The notes beneath the pieces were generated by a model. That model ran no database searches. It saw only the letters and a list, made by a program, of their open reading frames with translations, and had not been told where the DNA came from. Shown in pieces: positions 1 through 10,750 of a stretch of DNA of 64,000 nt. Each line of letters opens with the position of its first letter. The stretch's first letter is position 1. Source of the DNA: Apus apus (Eukaryota > Chordata > Aves > Apodiformes > Apodidae). A program made the position numbers and the translations under genes. The DNA lies in contig NC_067286.1 in NCBI RefSeq assembly GCF_020740795.1, positions 38,020,503-38,084,502 on the forward strand, given 5' to 3'.

Positions 1-1689
1 TGTGCTGGAGTGTGACCTGGGCTCCATTTCTAAGGCAATCTGTGCAGGGGAGGTGCTGCATCCATGGTTGCATCCCAGTGCTCCCTACAAACAGGCAACA
101 TAACAGCAGGTGCTAATCATTTGCAAGTCTGCCAGTTCTTGATAGCTGCTTAAATCCCACCATGCCCTCACACTTTGCACATGTTTGCCATCCTCAAACA
201 CACATTGTAAAAAGCCACTCAGTTCTGCTTATTTGGCACCACAGAAGTAGCAAAACACCTAGAAGGAACCTAAGCTCAGAAGAGATTCAGACATTCATCA
301 GTACAAACAGGGATGAGGATTCCTCACTGCTCTGGCCAGGAAGCTGCCTTGACAGTACTGTGTTCTGAGCGGGGCAGAGCTGCCCTAGGCTGGCTCTTCA
401 CAAAGCAAGGAAGAGTTACACCATGAGTCCAAAGAAGCATCCACATCTGTGATACTAACCTTTGCAGATGACACTAACCTTTGCATACAGAGAAATCTCC
501 TGAATATAGGAGATCCACTTGTAGCTGCTTTTTCTTCCTCTCCCCTTCATAAGGAGCTGAAACCAGGGCATGTGGACCAGCTAAATATCTGGAGAGGAGA
601 TGAGTTGTGATGAGCATTTTTAAAGTTTTGGCAGTGGGGAGCAAGGGTTGGGTAGGTGATGGGAGACCTGTCTGCTTAGATTTGGGTCATCTGATAATGA
701 TAGGCAAGTTCTAGCCAGACAAAGGCTAAGGTAGGACACAATGCTCTTGGGGAGAAAGAGAGCCTTTCAGAAACATCTCACCCCTTCTCTGTACGTCTTC
801 TTTCCCCTTCTTCTGGACAAAGGAAAACTGGGGACTACTGGGGATGTAGCCATTGTCTGTGCTGGGCAGAAGCAGTGGCAGGTGTAGCAGGTTGTCTGGC
901 AACTCCACCCGGTATCAAGCTGCACCACTACCTGGTTACTGCTGTGGCTGACAGCAGTGCTAGAAGATGTTTCTTTCCTGAGGGACACAGAACTTCTCAG
1001 GCACCCATAGGGGATTTGTGCGCACAACCCTCCTTCCCCTGTCTGTGCCAGCCTGGATTAGCTGCCATGGCAGCATGTTCACGTTGTTCAATGCAACTGG
1101 TGAATGCAAACATGCCTTTCAGATTGGTAAACAACTATCTGGCAGGACTCAGTTATGATTACATTGTATGAACTGGTCACGATCAGGCCCTCCCCAACCT
1201 AGCCAGACATCCTCAGGCACCTCCCCCTTCTTCAGGCCTTGGCTTGAGTCATGGGCTTGTTGAGGCACAAGTTAGCATCCTTCCCCTGGGGATTTTCGAC
1301 ACACGGTTCTGGTCACATTCTGGTTGCTTTGCCTCCTCATTGCTGGCTCACTAGCAAAACAGGGTACGGCTCGGCACAGTATCAATTAACCTTAGGAAGG
1401 AGAAAGGGGTTTCCTGGCTGCCCACTGGGGTGGTAGGACAAGTTGGTGACTGCTGCTTTCTTTCTGCAGAAGTGATCCCAGGCAAAGGGACAACAGCAGG
1501 GTTATGTGCCAGGTTTGGATAAGGGCCGTGTCCCACCCTCTTGTCTCCTAGCTCCTTATTCCACTAGGTCCTTGGTGAAGCACTCCAGTACAACTCACAA
1601 ATGTGTATCCTTTGAGAATCAGGAAATTTGGGAAGGGAGTGTTGTTGGCAACTCCTTGTGTGGACTACAGGGCCATATGAGCCATAGCC
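1..1689. other. Intergenic, no gene recognised
   Basis: No ORF here has recognisable protein similarity or convincing splice signals. GC content is somewhat higher than in the next 14 kb. A short direct repeat of about 13 bp (actaacctttgca) occurs at about 456-468 and 475-487. The right part may contain older, unrecognisable CR1 sequence leading into the fragment at about 1690. Confidence 0.5.
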
Positions 1690-2372
1690 CAAGGAACGCA
1701 AGAGATCTCAATCTCAGGTGTAGGAAATCAGGCAAGGAAGGCAAGAGACCAGCATGGCTGAGTTGAGACCTGCTGATAAAACTAAAAGGCAGGGTGGAAC
1801 TATGCAAGCAGTGTAAGTGGGGACAGGTATAATGGGAAGAGTATAGGGACATTGCCCAGTTGTGTAGGGACTAGGTCAGGAAGGCCAAGGTGCAGCTGGA
1901 GCTGAACTTGGCAAGGAATGTAAAGCAAAACAAGAAGGGCTTCTGCAGGTATGTAAAGCAGAAAATGAAGGTTAAAGAAAGCATACCACCCCTGATGAGC
2001 AACAGTGGTGATCTAGTGACAACAGACGAGAAGGCTGAGATTGTCAACAATTTTTTTGCCTCAGTCTTCACTGCCAACCCCTCTCCTCATGGCTTTTAAG
2101 TTGATGGCCCACACGACAGAGACCAGAGAGACAAAGTCCCTCCCACCATAAGCAAAGACAAGATTCATGACCATCTGTGGAACCTGAACATACACAAGCC
2201 CGTGGGACCTGATGAGATACATTCCAGAGTCCTGTAGGAATTGACTAATGTAGTTGCCAAGCCACTCTCCATGATACCTGAAAAGCCATGGCAGTCAGGT
2301 GAAGTCTCTAGTGACTGGAAGAAAGGAAACATTTTGCCCATTTTTAAAAAGAGCATATCCAAGATATCCAAG
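1690..2372 (+). mobile_element. CR1 LINE internal fragment (ORF2, between endonuclease and RT)
   Basis: Conceptual translation gives typical CR1 ORF2 wording: RPAWLS near 1745, then QLELNLARNVKQNKKGF at about 1893-1943, then a 'TTDEKAEIVNNFFASVF' block at about 2019-2069, ending near 2340 with GNILPIFKK. These sit in a plus-strand frame interrupted by several stops, so the copy is dead. Both ends are missing: there is no 3' tail and no RT core. Assignment to CR1 rests on remembered avian CR1 ORF2 wording, and the subfamily cannot be named. Confidence 0.8.
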
Positions 2373-3418
2373 CAGGGGAGTTTACTAAACTTTGCATATT
2401 AGAAAAGCTGCTGGTTATGGATTGCAAAGACCTAAGGGATAGTTCAAGGTGCTCCTTCTAAAGCCTGAGATGAACATCCTGATGGGTTTTCCAAAGGCTG
2501 GGGTCTGGCAAAATGATATATGGATCTGTGTGCTGTTAACAGAGATAGAATGGGCACAGCCAGAGTAATCGGTCCAATTAAATGTTTTGTATCTATAATT
2601 TGTCTGTTTTTTGAGCATATTAAATTGAAATTAAACTTTCAACATATTATTACTGGAACATATTTTGTTTCCTTTATGTCCCATTATAGCTGTGGTTAAT
2701 ATATTCAAAAGTATACATTACGCTGCCACAATAATGAATGGAGCTAAATGAATATAAATATCTCCAGTAAAATACAATGGAGTCCTGTGGTGCAATGGTA
2801 ATGTTAGTCATTTCTGCATTAATAAATTAAGGTAAAGTGTGAAATTCCGCATTTCTGCTATGAAACAAAGTCTCCAAAGAGCAGGGAGCATCAAGTCTTT
2901 AGAGAACCAGTCTATTGTAAATATTTATTGCTACTAATTTAATGCTTAGTCACAAAAAATTCCACATTTTGTTATTCTAGGTGACTCCCTATCTCCATTG
3001 TGTTCAATTTTCATTCTTTTCTGGAAATGAAAGCATGAGATTTGATTCTGACAGGGTCAATTTTGTATGTAAAAATCAACAGAGAAGCATTTGCTCTAGT
3101 CTCTTAAGTGATTCAGCACTTGTGGCTGATTGCTGAGAATCCTTTCATGATGAATTTTATTGGCCAGATTAATTGATTTTTTAAGACCAGAGGAGAACCA
3201 TTCAGAATCATTTGGGCTCAGCTCCTTCATAGCACAGACCATAACTTTGGCTGAATTAGAGCATATTTTAAAGAACAACAAAATCTTGTTTGCATAGAAA
3301 ACTCCACATGCTTTGGTAAGCTATTCTAAAGATTAAATATTGTTATATTTAAATATCTGCACCTTGTTTCTCTTTCCTGTTATCTAGTTTGATAATTTTA
3401 ATCCACTGTATCTCTTAC
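2373..3418. other. AT-rich intergenic, no firm gene
   Basis: Mostly low-information AT-rich sequence. On the minus strand an open frame at 3281-3096 contains a block around 'KELSPNDSEWF' and ends in TAG. An acceptor-like sequence (tgctctaattcag) precedes position 3250. Its phase does not match the exon candidate at 3419-3662, so I do not join the two. It could be a second relic exon or chance. Confidence 0.3.
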
Positions 3419-3662
3419 TTAAGCTGGGCAATCAGTGGAGTTTTTCTTTCAAGAGATACAGGATAATATTCCATCCAGAACCCCATGAATATGCCAATAT
3501 CTGCATAAAATACAGTTGGAAGCTCATGTAGGGAAAATGTAGATTGGCTTTTATTTTCAAAGAGAACAAGAATTTCAAGATACACAGTTGCCTGCATCCT
3601 GGTAGAGGTGCTCTCAAAAGCATCTTCTGCCTGCAGGTTTTTTTCGAGTTCTTGGATAAAAG
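3419..3662 (-). other. Unrecognised candidate coding exon
   Basis: On the minus strand a 244-bp block is open in one frame throughout (about 80 codons, entering with 2 nt of a codon and leaving with 2 nt). It is preceded by a strong acceptor (a pyrimidine run, then ctcctacttacag) and followed by a consensus donor (AA|gtaaga). The peptide reads like ordinary protein, with segments such as QELEKNLQAEDAF, TVYLEILVLFENK and YADIGIFMGFWMEYYP. I do not recognise the family. No human gene that I know of lies on this strand between NUBPL and ARHGAP5. It could be an exon of an unannotated or lineage-restricted gene, a relic, or a chance ORF with chance splice motifs. Without partner exons the confidence is low. 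Confidence 0.28.
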
Positions 3663-6600
3663 CTGTAAGTAGGAGCAAAAAAGGTCACATTTCTACATCA
3701 TGGCTGAAAAGTCGTCATGCGAAAGGAATATGCACATTCTTCTAGGAATCTGGAGACAGTAGAAAATGTTTCTTATTATTTATCTCACTGATTATCAGGA
3801 GGAGATAGTAAGTTCCTGGACTAACCACTTTTTTGACAAATAAAAGGACGTTGTCCTACTTAGAGTTCAAACAAGGTTTTAGTTAAGTGTTTTACTCTTT
3901 TCTGTTAGTGTATTTCTGCGCTGTGGTCTTCAGCAGGTCATGCGTGAGCCAGTTTTGTGTTTTTTTATTTCTTTTTTTGACATTCACTATTTCTATTTTT
4001 GAAAACCAAGTTGTGAAAACTATGTCAATGTCAAATACTGGGTAAAAACTGCTAGAGGTGACGGTTCCAGAATGTGGTTTTACAGGCTTGTATAATTTTT
4101 GAAAGTAATTAAAAAACAAGAATAGATATTCCTTTCCTGATACACTAATTCTTTTAAAAAGTAGGTTTTCTTTATTCAGCATAGATCTTTGAAGGTCTTA
4201 AGTGATCCCACTAGAAACCTGATTTTTTTAGCATTTATTATAAATACTTGTGGATAAAATTATTTTAAATTTGTCTGGAGAACTCTGGAATATAACTTCA
4301 GTCATCCACGGTATTGTCTGATCTCTTCAAATGACAGTTTTGCCAAAATTGGCTAAATATTATGGTAACAATGGTCTCATGCAATCTGTTGCAAGCTGAT
4401 GGCTTAAAATGCAACATTAAGTCATTACTCCTCCTTCACATTACATCACTTTGTGCTGACTGTCCCTAGTACCACTTCTGCACTCTGATATGCAGGTATG
4501 GCTGATACAAAAGGGCAAGAGCAGCAAGCAGTTACAGGACCCTCAATGTATGGGGAGAGACTGGGGAAATCTTTAGGCTTGAGTAGTTCTTCAGTATTAT
4601 ATTTCTGCTACCTGATCCATCAATTTATTTTTAAAATTTACCATATAAAACCCCCCAAACCTTACTATTTTCAAAGTATATTGAAAGTGACCTCAACTCA
4701 TTTAAATATCTTAATTGTGGGAAGAAGGAAGAGATTTTGACCAGCTGAACTACCACCCTTTAAAATCCCAGTGGTTATCATTTCAGCAATAGGAAATATT
4801 CTTACAAATTAAAGCTTTGCCCTATCTCTGAGGAATTTTCAGTGTTACTTGTGCCACACATCAGAATGGCTTACTCATCAGAATTATGCACCATTTTGAG
4901 TGCTTAAGAAGTGCTAGAGAGTTTTTGCATCATTGCTCAGGTAGACTGTGTCTAGATTAGGGTCTACATCTTTTAATACCAAACCTGGATCTGATACCTC
5001 AGCTTTAGGAAATATATACTGGAGGACTTCAATTAGAAAACAAGGAAGAGAGGTAAACAGCTTATGTTTCAAAGAAATAAACTGAAAACTGAGTAACCAT
5101 ATCAAGGAAGCACTATATCTGTGGTATGAATAGTCAAGGAATCTCAGCAAGAAGAAATGGAGTGAAAACACTTAATTAGATTACAGCATAAAAATACAGT
5201 CTGAACTGAGTTAAACTACTGACATTTATATTAAAATGTAAAAGGCTATAAGAACAATATATGTGATTGAAAAGATCTAAGATCAAAATGCTTTAAAAAC
5301 CCCACAGATATACACACTTCTGGAAGATTTTTAAAAATCCACTTTCAGAAGAAGAAAAAATAAGATGACTATATTTTTGAAAACTACGAAGAACCTAGGA
5401 GAAATCTTACCTGACACAGGAGAATACATAGCAGTCATTTGACATATTACATTTATTTAAATAAGAGAGAGAAACTACAATATTACTGACTTAACTATTC
5501 AAGTTAGTGTTGAATCTTGTAACTTCGGGAATGAAAACAACTGATAGTGAATTTATGACTGATTTACTCAGAAGTATGAATGTTACATTAAGCACACAAT
5601 TTTTCTATTATTTTCAAAAAATGCAATGTTTTCAGAGGATTCTCACTCTAGCTATAAGCAAATGAAAGGGACTATAGTAACCACTCAGTGAAAAAAAACA
5701 ACACAAGCTAAAAAGAACCTTTTACCATTGTAAACATATCAGCAATCAGTTTTCCTACAATCTGACAGGTAATGAAAGACATGCATTTATAAATTATTGC
5801 AAATTATTTTCAAGCAAGTCAATGACTAGGTTTTCTTTGTTCAGGTTGTCCAGTCAGAAATTAACAACACATTCTATAGGTTACAGGTACCAAATTAAAA
5901 TTATATCAGATAAGGTAGGCATATTCCTTTCTAGAAAAAGAAAGTACATTTTTTTGTATTTTTTTTTACTGTAGACTTTATGTACAAATGGAAACTCTAA
6001 TAATTCTGCTATGTATAACATATCATAGTAAAGCCATTTTATCTACCTATCTAGTCACTAAGTGACTACCTGGAATTTAAGTACATGCCAGGAAAATAAA
6101 AGCATGGAAAAATAATAATGGATGTTATTTCTTAAAATGTCATTTCCTCTTATCCATTACGTGACCTTGTAATCACTGAATTATATGCTTAATTTTACAA
6201 AATTAACCTGTTGAAATTGACTCAACAGAATTACCAATAGAAAATTTACATGAGAGAGATGTTCAGATCTGTTGTGTTAAGGAAAAATAATGATAGCAGC
6301 AGTACTACTCTGCATTTTTCACATGGTTTCTAGGCTTTTTACAGATCTGAAATTAACAAAGCCTAACAATAACCTGAAAGATGACACTGCAAAATGTTTA
6401 TAGATCTGAGCTGAAAATCTGAGCTGTAAAAATTAAGAATTATTTACAGTAAAAGGGAAAAGCACCTATAAATTAGGTGCCACCACTTGTACATTTGACA
6501 TCCAGGCTAAGAACAGGATACAAAACCAGACTAGATGCTTGGACTCCCCTTAGTAATGACCTGCTGTTCAAAACACCATCTTGTGAATCAAGAGTGATAT

Positions 6601-8847
6601 ACAGATGCCCAGAGGAAGTTAGGAAAGCCATTGAGAGGATATGCAACTACATCTCTTAGTTCAACGAGCTGAGTACAGTGGAAAGTCATCTAAGGAAACA
6701 GAATTCAATGTCATCTTTACCTTTTCTCTTCAAACGGAGAGTATTCAAACTTTTATTTCTGGAAAGATCCAAACCACAGCCAAGAGACAAGACTGAAGTG
6801 TTCCCATTTTCTATTGGAGCTGTGACATCAGGCAAAAAAAATGAAGGAAAGACTCACATGACTGCTAAGGGAGTAAAGAAGAGCCTGACTCTACCGCCCA
6901 TGGTTAGGGCACTAGTTGTAAGGGAGGATGCTGAAACACTGGTCTTCCTATTCATCCTGCATCAGAGAATAGTTATAGAGAAACACAAACAACCAAAATA
7001 GTTTACAGCACTGGGAGTCCAGCATTCCTTACTCCTAAGGGAATGCACTGGGCAATACTACACAGAGTGATTGGAACAGTAGGTTGACAGGGTTTTTCTG
7101 GGTATGTTGTGTATTTTATAGATGTATTGATATTATTTTTTTCAATTTAGCCCTAAGCAATTTGTTGATTCCACACAACCATTTAACGGCAAAGCTAATA
7201 CACGCATCCCTACCATGACCAGCAACTCTAACTCCCACTGAGAGTTCTTGAAAGGCATTTTAAAAGCCTGAGGCAGATGTCAGCAATTCATGTGAAGTAC
7301 AAAGGTTTGGCAAATGCCAGAGAATCTGGTTACCTCTCCTGCGGAAGAAAGGGTTTTTTGACAGCTGCCAGAAGAGTTGATCTTTTTCATTGTTAGGCCA
7401 CAATGGGTTGCATATCCCAGTGTAAGGTGGGGAAAGTATGTCAGTGGCTGGGCAAGTGTTCTTCCTATATCTGTATTCTTGATGTAAGTTTGGCTCAGCT
7501 CTGCTGGGGATTATTTGCCACTCACTGCTTGCATATTATTGTATTAATGAATCGTATATATGCATGGTGGGAGAAATTTGGATCCTAGTGGAGTTACTGG
7601 CAAACATCCTACTGACTAAGCAGGAGACTTTTTTGAACCCAGTGCAGACTAAGGACACAGATGGATTCCTGTGGGGTGTTTCTCAGCAAAAATGACCTGC
7701 TCTGCAGCTGGCAAGCCTCTGAAACAAGGCAACCATTAGCTATGCCATCAACTCTTAAAGTATTCTAGGTAATGTATCTAACTGGAAATAGAGATGAACT
7801 TGTTACCTTTATTTTTCAGACAAAGCTAAAATGATGCTTTTAGAAAAGTAGAAATAAATGTGTGGGTTTTTTTTAAAAAAAAAACAAACCAGAAGCAAAA
7901 TCAACTACTCAGCTTTCTGAATGCAATATGTGTGATTAATGTGTCTCAAAATACAGACATTTCTATAAAATATTAATTATCTCACCTCTGGACTGTATTA
8001 AATTATGTTTAGCAGTTTTGAAATTCCTTCCATATATGTTTATGACTAAATAATATTTATTATTTTTTTTTGTCACAGAAACCACTTCCTGAGTAATTTT
8101 ACTCTTTTTGTTAAAAATCTGACCAAAATTTGAGACATATGAATGTTGAAGAGTGACTGATTAAAAACAAAATATAAAAAATTCTGCTTTTTAGAAAGTA
8201 TTATAACATTGTGGCTTCTCCAGCTTAAATGATTTACAGAGGCAAATCATATGAAAGTTATGAATACAGCTCAAATACTTGATTTACCTCAAAATACCCA
8301 GAATGACTGAAATTTGTTTAATTTTCTGTTTTGCTAAAAAGAAAAATTCCCCTAATTGCAAAACTAATTTGGTGCTATATTAGTTGTTTGATGTAATAAG
8401 GTTTATCATATCACTTAACAAGACTATTTTGTTTTCTTTTTAATCTTATTAAGAAGAAACTTTGTAAAGAAGGATTAGATTGTAAGATAACAAAATGATA
8501 ATAATGATAGCTACTGTTTAATAAACACCATATTTTCTCTTATTCATGTGTTCAAAGATAGAGAGTAGTGCCACACCTCTTTCATGTGCAAAACAGATTC
8601 AGTGTCAGAAGAGCAAGAAGTCAGCAGGCTCATGAATAATGCTAAAGGAGGAGAGCAGCTGTTTAGTTACAAAACCTTCTCAGAGCCTTTCAGTCAGTTG
8701 CTGTACCATTTGACGTGGTAATCATGAGAGTGTGCATGCAAGCAGATGTAACTGGAAAGGCAGGAATGTAGAAAAACAGATCCCAGTGGAAGCACTGATT
8801 GTCATATTAACTAGGTAAATATGTCAGTTTTTTATAAAAGGAAAGGA
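3663..8847. other. AT-rich intergenic, no gene recognised
   Basis: There are only short ORFs without recognisable content, including AT-rich minus-strand frames at 4182-3892 and 5171-4914. No tRNA, repeat family or CpG cluster could be assigned. The slightly GC-richer stretch at about 7400-7740 may be a decayed repeat, but I could not name it. Confidence 0.4.
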
Positions 8848-9318
8848 GCTCCTGAAAAGAGTCCAGAGGAAGGCCACAAAGATGATCAGAGGGCTAGAGC
8901 ATCTCTCCTATGAAGACAGGCTGACAGATTTGGGGCTGTTCAGCCTGCAGAAGGTCTCCAGGGAGACCTTACAGCAGCCTTCCAGTACCTGAAGGGGCCT
9001 ACAGAAAAGCTGGAGAGGGACTTTTTACCAGGGCTTGTAGTTAGCTGACAAGGGTAATGGATCAAAACTGGAAGAGGGGCGAGTTAGGTTAGACATTAGG
9101 AAGAAATTCCTTAGTGTGAGGGTGGTAAGACACTGGAAGAAGTTGCCCAGGGAAGCTGTGGAAGCCCCATCCCTGGAAGTGTTCAAGGCCAGGTTGGATG
9201 GGGCTCTGAGCAACCTGGTCTAGTTGGAGATGTCCCTGCCCTTGGCAGGGGGGTTGGATCTAATTGATCTTTAAGGTCGCTTCCCAGCCAAACCATTGTA
9301 TGATTCTATGATTTTAAG
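8848..9318 (+). mobile_element. CR1 LINE 3' end, 5'-truncated
   Basis: This is about 470 bp of well-preserved CR1 3' sequence. It begins in the ORF2 C-terminal region (ggagctcctgaaaagagtcc, then gaagacaggctgacagattt) and passes through 'cttaccag...gtagttagctgac', the conserved 'ttaggaagaaattcctta' block and 'cagggaagctgtggaagccc'. It ends with the CR1 tail 'ttgtatgattctatgatttt' at about 9296-9316. 5' truncation is the normal result of CR1 target-primed insertion. This is one of the least diverged CR1 copies in the window. Confidence 0.95.
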
Positions 9319-9853
9319 ATTTTCATTAGGAAAGAACCACCTGAAAGGAACCTCTCCTCTGGCCCTTTTTAAACTTCCTTTTGCCAGCACAGTACATCTA
9401 CACAAGGTACTCTGCCACTATTTCTGTTTCTTCAACACCCAGTTAGGTAGATAGTGGCTTTTGGACAGTCAATGGAAATTTTGCCATTTATACCAACAAG
9501 ATACAAATTTTACCATAAGACTTTTCTCAGCTTTACCATTATTTAAAAAAATAAAATACAACAATGCAATTGGAAAAGACAGTGTAAGAATTACTGAGGA
9601 AGAAATGATAGGAACTAAGAAAAAAACAACCCCCCCGCAAACAAAAAATAAAATAAACAAAAAGCCACCTGAACAAAATGGCAAGGTATGACTTTCAGAC
9701 ACCAAATGAGAAAAATGTCTTCGTTGCTTTTTGTTTGGACAGCTCCCATAAATTTACACACATGTAAGTTGTGCCTACTCAGTAGAGTAGCTCTCTTGAC
9801 TGCAGTCTGTCAAGTCTATATATAGAGAATGGGAAGAATAGGCCTGTTATCCC
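9319..9853. other. Intergenic, no feature recognised
   Basis: AT-rich DNA with an A-rich low-complexity stretch at about 9618-9665. ORFs across it are low-complexity products. Confidence 0.4.
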
Positions 9854-10066
9854 AAATTCATACCACTGGGCAAAAGGGGAGAATTGCCTATCTATTTAAG
9901 GCAACTAGCTTCTATTATGAATACACTGCTGTTCTGCATTCTTCGCATAGGCTAAAAAGTCACATACACTTCCGGTAAAAAATAGAACATGTGCAGAAAC
10001 AATTGGTTTCTAGAGGATATATTCCATCATTGTATTTGTTTGCTCTTGTCCAAGAGAGATACAAGG
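9854..10066 (+). repeat. Unassigned ~220-bp repeat, copy A
   Basis: This copy shares a collinear series of words with copy B at 10517-10750. They include 'attcataccactgggcaaaa', then 'aaggcaa', 'ctgttctg.attctt / tgctctt', 'cacat.cactt', 'ttctagagga', 'ttgtatttgt' and a closing 'gatacaa'. Spacing is similar but the copies have diverged by substitutions and small indels, so they are old. They are not CR1, and I do not recognise the family. The arrangement is direct, with about 450 bp between copies. They may be a local duplication or two insertions of an unlisted short element. Confidence 0.6.
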
Positions 10067-10516
10067 ATTTAGGTGTGAAGTTTTGCTTTTTCTTCTAAAT
10101 TTGGGCTGTTACACTTCATGACAGAAATTACCCTAGCAAAATAAAGGCATAAAACATGTCCAAAATTCCATTACATTAATAACTTCAGATTTGTATTTAA
10201 GTGTATGAATACAAATCCATTAACTCATTTTACAATGATAACAAAAGATCTTTTTACTCTTTATTGTAGGTACATAATAACTTGGCCTTTTATTTGGCAA
10301 CACTTTTAAAGTCATGTTTGCTCAACTGACTGTTTTCATTCATATGTGTTTTAGTGTGTGATTTAGAGGTAAAATATTTGGCATAGGTATTTACCCATTT
10401 CAGAGTCATAGCTCAGAAACCAAGTTTTAGGAGTGAATGTTCTTAATGTTTTGTTAACATACTATTGGCTCAAAAGGCCTGAATTCTTCTAATGTAGTTT
10501 CATCTGATTACATACT

Positions 10517-10750
10517 GAATTCATACCACTGGGCAAAAGAACTGAACTGTGTATCTGTTGAAGGCAATCCACACCTAATAAGAAAACAATGGCTGTTCTG
10601 TGCTCTTCACACTGAAAAAAAAGAGCCACATGCACTTTTGGTGAAAAAAACCAGAACACATATACACAAACAGTAGACTTCTAGAGGACCTGTTTTGTAG
10701 CTGTATTTGTGTGCCTTTGCCCAGGATTCTGGTAGATATACAAAACAAGA
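10517..10750 (+). repeat. Unassigned ~220-bp repeat, copy B
   Basis: This is the direct partner of copy A at 9854-10066. The left edge is sharp at 'gaattcataccactgggcaaa'. The right edge fades after 'gtagatatacaaaacaag'. Copy B carries a longer A-run in the middle (about 10614-10622). Orientation is arbitrary, because no coding content or poly(A)/tail motif defines a sense strand. Confidence 0.6.

Noticed and set aside
456..487. FADDT-like word and direct repeat (cctttgcagatgacactaac), suggesting reverse transcriptase
   Set aside because: No other RT or CR1 wording surrounds it in the same frame, so chance is more likely.
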